Shown here piece after piece: positions 62,830-64,000 of a stretch of DNA of 64,000 nucleotides (its first letter is position 1; the number at the start of each line of letters is the position of its first letter). The DNA is from Nitrospira lenta (GTDB taxonomy: Bacteria > Nitrospirota > Nitrospiria > Nitrospirales > Nitrospiraceae), in NCBI GenBank assembly GCA_945865525.1, contig CAMBDY010000009.1:19393-83392 (forward strand). Reading direction: 5' to 3'. The notes below the pieces were generated by a model that had not been told where the DNA came from, did no database searches, and saw only the letters and a program-made list of their open reading frames with translations. The position numbers were made by a program, and so were the translations under genes.

Positions 62830-62859
62830 ATTCTACCGATCTCGCGAACCCTGGTGCAA
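62830..62859 (-). promoter_or_regulatory. Promoter of the TonB-C gene (leaderless geometry)
   Basis: Minus strand TTGCAC (62854-62859), 18-nt spacer, TAGAAT (62830-62835). The ATG at 62822 begins 7 nt after the -10 box. Confidence 0.6.
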
Positions 62860-63226
62860 CCTGGTCGAGGTATGCGCCATCACCCTGATGATATACAAAA
62901 GAACCCCATTACGGGCCACGCTGTGGGAAAACCCAATCTTCTCCAGAACACAATTCGCCGCGCTCGGATGCCGGCTCATTTCTGGCAAACATCCCATATC
63001 CCAGTCCTATTCAGTCGCGCGTGCCCTGTCGCCGGAATGGCTGATCGGCTACCAGAAGAAGGGATCGATGTCGTGGGGTTCACAGTCAGTGGTACTGAAA
63101 GAACGAGCCAGGATTCGCGTGCAGATAGCAGCGAACTGTAGGCGAAAATGGCTGGAACGGGTTGTTACCACCTTCGCGACAGTCGGCAAAAAACTGGGCC
63201 TGAGCCGACAAAAACGTCTATCAGCT
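62860..63226. other. Intergenic stretch without a supported gene
   Basis: About 370 nt between the TonB-C promoter and the mlaA 3' hairpin. Open frames exist (e.g. 62888-63265 on the plus strand) but have no ribosome-binding site or recognisable motif. No tRNA or terminator is seen. Confidence 0.5.
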
Positions 63227-63283
63227 CTGTCTAATCTATTCAGTCTATCTCGTTGCTCCAGATAGACCGGATAGACCAAACAG
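63227..63283 (-). terminator. Long 3' hairpin downstream of mlaA
   Basis: A 24-nt arm (63227-63250) faces a 24-nt arm (63260-63283), 9-nt loop. The five differences are all transitions; in the minus-strand RNA four become G-U pairs and one is a C-A mismatch. It starts 12 nt after the mlaA stop. No U-tract, so it may stabilise rather than terminate. Confidence 0.55.
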
Positions 63284-63295
63284 ACCGCCTTGGTG

Positions 63296-64000
63296 CTATT
63301 GCAGGGTCGCTTTGTGCCGTTTCTGCAGATAGGCGTTGCGGACGGTGGTATAAAAATCAAGCGAGGCGTCCTCAATACCTTGAAACATTCCAAGGTGCGT
63401 CGAACGCTCATTCACGATTTCTCCGATTCGGGTGCTGAGCTGGATCACCGTGGATGTGTCTCGATTCTTGTGGGCAATGAGTGAAGGAACGTTTTTCACC
63501 TCGACGAGTGGCGCGACCAGCCAGTTGATTGGATTCAAGGCTATGTCGCCAAGAAAGCCAACGAAGTCCCTGACGGTAAAGGGAGGGAGCAGCGGCAACA
63601 CCAGATAGGGACCAGACTTGAGGCCATACCATCCGAGTGTCTGGCCAAAATCTTCTTCCGGCGTCTCCAGCCCCATGTCCTTAGCCACGTCAACCATCCC
63701 CAACCCGCCTAACGTGCTGTTCACCAGAAACCGGCTCACCTCGATGCTGGCTCCCTTGAGCTTCCCCTGAAACACATTGTTGAACACACGAGGTACAAAT
63801 CGGAGATTGTAGAAAATATTTCTCACGCTGCCCTGCACCCAGTCCGGCAGAAGAAAATCATAGCCCGTCGCAACCGGCTTCAACACAAATCGATCGAGCT
63901 GACGGTTGAATGCGAAGATGCGGGCATTCATCGGCTCCCAGGGATCATAGTCCTCTCTGGCTTCTTCGTCAGCGGTCGCGAAGGGATCAACCCGCGGATC
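63296..64000 (-). CDS. mlaA: MlaA (VacJ) family outer-membrane lipid-asymmetry protein, N-terminus beyond the window
   Basis: The reading frame is open to the window edge; 234 residues are visible. The family start region DYDPWEPMNARIFAFNRQLDRFVLKPVA is present in pieces (DPWEPMNARIFAFNRQLDRF), then VRNIFYNLRFVPRVFNNVFQ, RFLVNSTLGGLGMVDVAKDM, EEDFGQTLGWYGLKSGPYLV and LPLLPPFTVRDFVG. The lipoprotein signal must lie beyond position 64000. MlaA removes mislocalised phospholipids from the outer leaflet, so the organism has a Gram-negative outer membrane. Confidence 0.95.
   Translation of the reverse strand, partial: DPRVDPFATADEEAREDYDPWEPMNARIFAFNRQLDRFVLKPVATGYDFLLPDWVQGSVRNIFYNLRFVPRVFNNVFQGKLKGASIEVSRFLVNSTLGGLGMVDVAKDMGLETPEEDFGQTLGWYGLKSGPYLVLPLLPPFTVRDFVGFLGDIALNPINWLVAPLVEVKNVPSLIAHKNRDTSTVIQLSTRIGEIVNERSTHLGMFQGIEDASLDFYTTVRNAYLQKRHKATLQ

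Noticed and set aside
62888..63265. 125-codon plus-strand frame between the TonB-C and mlaA genes
   Set aside because: No ribosome-binding site or promoter, no recognisable pattern, and it runs into the mlaA 3' hairpin.

Overview
The window is a dense, GC-rich bacterial chromosome segment with short intergenic gaps and long co-directional operons. The gene content suggests a Gram-negative bacterium of the Nitrospira type (phylum Nitrospirota). Pointers are a citramalate synthase next to an aspartate-family operon, an exported copper protein, Rieske and DsrE/TusA proteins, MlaA, YceI and a TonB-like periplasmic protein, SUMF1-like exported proteins and a large set of HEAT-repeat proteins. The genus is an inference from gene content, not a proof. 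I see no phage, transposase, CRISPR array or plasmid gene. Clear sigma70-type promoters (TTGACA/TATAAT-like with 17-18 nt spacers) precede several operons.

Layout. 1-2.9 kb: partial cysS, dedA family, surE, tRNA-Pro(GGG), a MerR regulator and ihfA. 3-10.8 kb: an amino-acid operon on the minus strand (aminotransferase, hom, thrC, an ApgM/proposed homoserine kinase homologue, lysC) followed by cimA, together covering the aspartate-to-threonine route and an entry to isoleucine. 11.1-17 kb: plus-strand pdxJ, nnr, tsaE, lapA-like and mutS. 17-18.5 kb: two exported proteins of unknown function. 18.6-28.1 kb: the translation and RNA-decay operon rimP, nusA, infB, rbfA, truB, rpsO, pnp and an M16 peptidase. 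28.2-30.3 kb: D-amino acid transaminase, a chagasin-like protein, a Rieske protein and DUF192. 30.5-35.6 kb: ferredoxin, an exported cupredoxin, an MFS/spermidine-synthase fusion, a CBS protein and UDP-glucose dehydrogenase.

35.6-42.2 kb holds the most unusual locus. Seven co-directional genes encode an exported, degenerate alkaline-phosphatase-superfamily protein, a small exported protein and five consecutive HEAT-repeat proteins. I do not recognise this as a described system. 42.6-57.7 kb: an alpha/beta-hydrolase-like protein lacking its nucleophile, polA, a PGPGW membrane protein, a small exported protein, DsrE, nth, rpsU overlapping ftcD, TusA, DsrE2, a Rieske oxygenase, a KefB-type antiporter, a UDP-glucuronate epimerase and a large metallo-beta-lactamase-fold protein. 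57.7-64 kb: a VOC protein, two SUMF1-like exported proteins flanking a hemD homologue, YceI, a TonB-C protein and partial mlaA.

A recurring theme is proteins with recognisable enzyme folds but substituted catalytic residues: the ApgM homologue, the phosphatase-like protein beside the HEAT genes, the alpha/beta hydrolase-like protein, and the SUMF1 homologues without the formylglycine-generating cysteines. All residue statements come from reading motifs by eye against remembered family consensus, so alignments and structure predictions are the decisive tests.
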